Below, in pieces: positions 5,461-6,143 of a stretch of DNA of 6,143 nt. The stretch comes from Chloroflexota bacterium. GTDB taxonomy: Bacteria > Chloroflexota > Dehalococcoidia > JACPQK01. The notes under the pieces were generated by a model. The model did no database searches and was not told where the DNA came from. It saw only the letters and a program-made list of their open reading frames with translations. The stretch's first letter is position 1; each line of letters starts with the position of its first letter. A program made the position numbers and the translations under genes. The stretch lies in contig JACPQK010000057.1 in the NCBI GenBank assembly GCA_016190535.1, positions 1 to 6,143 of the forward strand, in the 5' to 3' direction.

Positions 5461-6143
5461 CTAGATAGCGAAGTAGAGGAGGTCCCGCTTCTCCGCCTTG
5501 CCCTCGTCCACCAGGCTTCGCAGGAGCCGGGCTGCCTGGATGCGGCTTGTCCCGAACACCTTCTCCAGCTCGGTGAGGCGGGTGCCATCGGGGTGGCCCG
5601 CCAGATAGTCGAATAAGTTGCTCCGAAGCTGGGAGGGGGGCAGGGTGCCCTCGCCCCCATTCGGGAGAGGGGCGCTTTCCCTGGGGGTCGTATTGCCCAC
5701 AGGTGGAGGGCTTCCCCTGGCTGCCACAGCCCTCCTGCGCCTTGCCCCCAGGGCAGCCGTCAGGGACCGCCAGGTTTCTCTGGCCCGGTGGCGGTCTGAG
5801 GCCAGCTCCCGGAGACGTGCCCGGGCTGCCTGGCTGCGTTTGGCCTCTAGCTGAGCATAGTGGGCGTGCGCCTGCACCCGTTGGTCCCTTTGCTGCCGGG
5901 ATGCATCAGCACGGGTGGAGGCCAGCTCCGCTAGCCCAGCCCGGCCCTGAGAGTGCCGGTGTCTTTCCCTGCTGGCCAGGGTGGACCGCATCTCCCGCAA
6001 AGCAGTCCTCTGCTGCTGGAGGCTGGCCTGGCGGTCCCTGCGCCAGCCCCCGACCTCGGCCCGGGCGGTCCGCCTCTGGGCTGCGGTTTGCCCCCGCAAG
6101 GCGGCGATGTCCGCTGCCCTGGCTTCAAAAGAGCCGAGGATGC
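5461..6143 (-). CDS. Arg-rich helical protein with C-terminal winged helix, GvpC position (5' partial)
   Basis: The frame stays open to the right edge of the window, so the true start lies outside; the first start-like codon inside is a TTG at 6099 and need not be used. Three regions are visible. The N-terminal part, about 135 visible residues, is almost free of Pro and Gly, very rich in Arg, Ala, Gln, Leu and Glu, and predicted helical; related segments RTALREM, RAGLAEL and RARLREL recur in it. A Pro/Gly-rich linker of about 30 residues follows. The last ~57 residues (5464-5634) read as a winged helix: helix NLFDYLAG, then LTELEKVFG, recognition-type helix SRIQAARLLRSLVDEG and a short wing ending LLYFAI. 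The gene lies directly before gvpN, where cyanobacteria carry the shell-strengthening gvpC, which is also a helical repeat protein. A GvpC-like or regulatory role is inference; I do not recognise the family. Stop TAG at 5463-5461. Confidence 0.75.
   Translation of the reverse strand, partial: ILGSFEARAADIAALRGQTAAQRRTARAEVGGWRRDRQASLQQQRTALREMRSTLASRERHRHSQGRAGLAELASTRADASRQQRDQRVQAHAHYAQLEAKRSQAARARLRELASDRHRARETWRSLTAALGARRRRAVAARGSPPPVGNTTPRESAPLPNGGEGTLPPSQLRSNLFDYLAGHPDGTRLTELEKVFGTSRIQAARLLRSLVDEGKAEKRDLLYFAI
5648..5671. repeat. imperfect inverted repeat inside the linker of the winged-helix gene
   Basis: CCCTCGCCC (5648-5656) and GGGAGAGGG (5663-5671) are complementary at eight of nine positions around a six-base loop. 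In the gene it encodes the Pro/Gly segment PLPNGGEG of the linker. Hairpins of this CCCTCTCCC/GGGAGAGGG type are common in intergenic DNA of several high-GC phyla, so this may be a repeat that entered the coding sequence in frame. Confidence 0.5.

Overview
This window is the interior of a gas vesicle (gvp) gene cluster. Every gene I can support lies on the minus strand, so transcription runs from the right end of the window to the left. The DNA is GC-rich, uses at least one apparent TTG start, and packs its genes closely with good Shine-Dalgarno sequences. This fits a high-GC bacterium. The hairpin-type intergenic repeats and the Hsp20-containing gvp set are compatible with Chloroflexota or a similar phylum, but I cannot fix the taxon from the sequence alone.

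Layout in transcription order: (1) 6143-5461, the 3' part of a gene for a basic, Arg/Ala/Gln-rich helical protein with a C-terminal winged-helix-like domain, sitting where cyanobacteria have gvpC; (2) 5406-4462, gvpN, an AAA+ ATPase; (3) 4448-4125, a short coiled-coil protein resembling GvpV; (4) 4124-3894, a 231-bp gap with no convincing gene, filled with short palindromes built on CCTTCAGG/CCTGAAGG; (5) 3893-2850, a GvpF/L protein with an extra C-terminal region that looks like a degenerate DnaJ J-domain; (6) 2819-2040, a second, standard-length GvpF/L; (7) 2043-1750, gvpG; (8) 1747-1451, gvpO; (9) 1399-1118, a GvpA-superfamily shell protein, probably a GvpJ-type minor one; (10) 1114-575, an Hsp20/alpha-crystallin protein (GvpH type); (11) 570-244, gvpK; (12) 247-1, the first 82 codons of a third GvpF/L gene, cut by the window edge.

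Together these cover most of the accessory machinery for building a hollow protein shell for buoyancy: GvpN as ATPase remodeller, GvpF/L, GvpG and GvpK as nucleation and assembly factors, GvpO and GvpH as accessory factor and chaperone, and a GvpA-family subunit. A plain short GvpA is not seen and may lie outside the window. Genes 5-12 are almost continuous, with ATGA overlaps at two junctions and gaps of 2-51 bases elsewhere, so they look like one translationally coupled operon. The palindromic gap separates them from the gvpN end.

The points most worth a second look are the GvpF/L-J-domain fusion lacking the HPD motif, the coiled-coil/winged-helix protein upstream of gvpN, and the palindromic insert between the two halves of the cluster.
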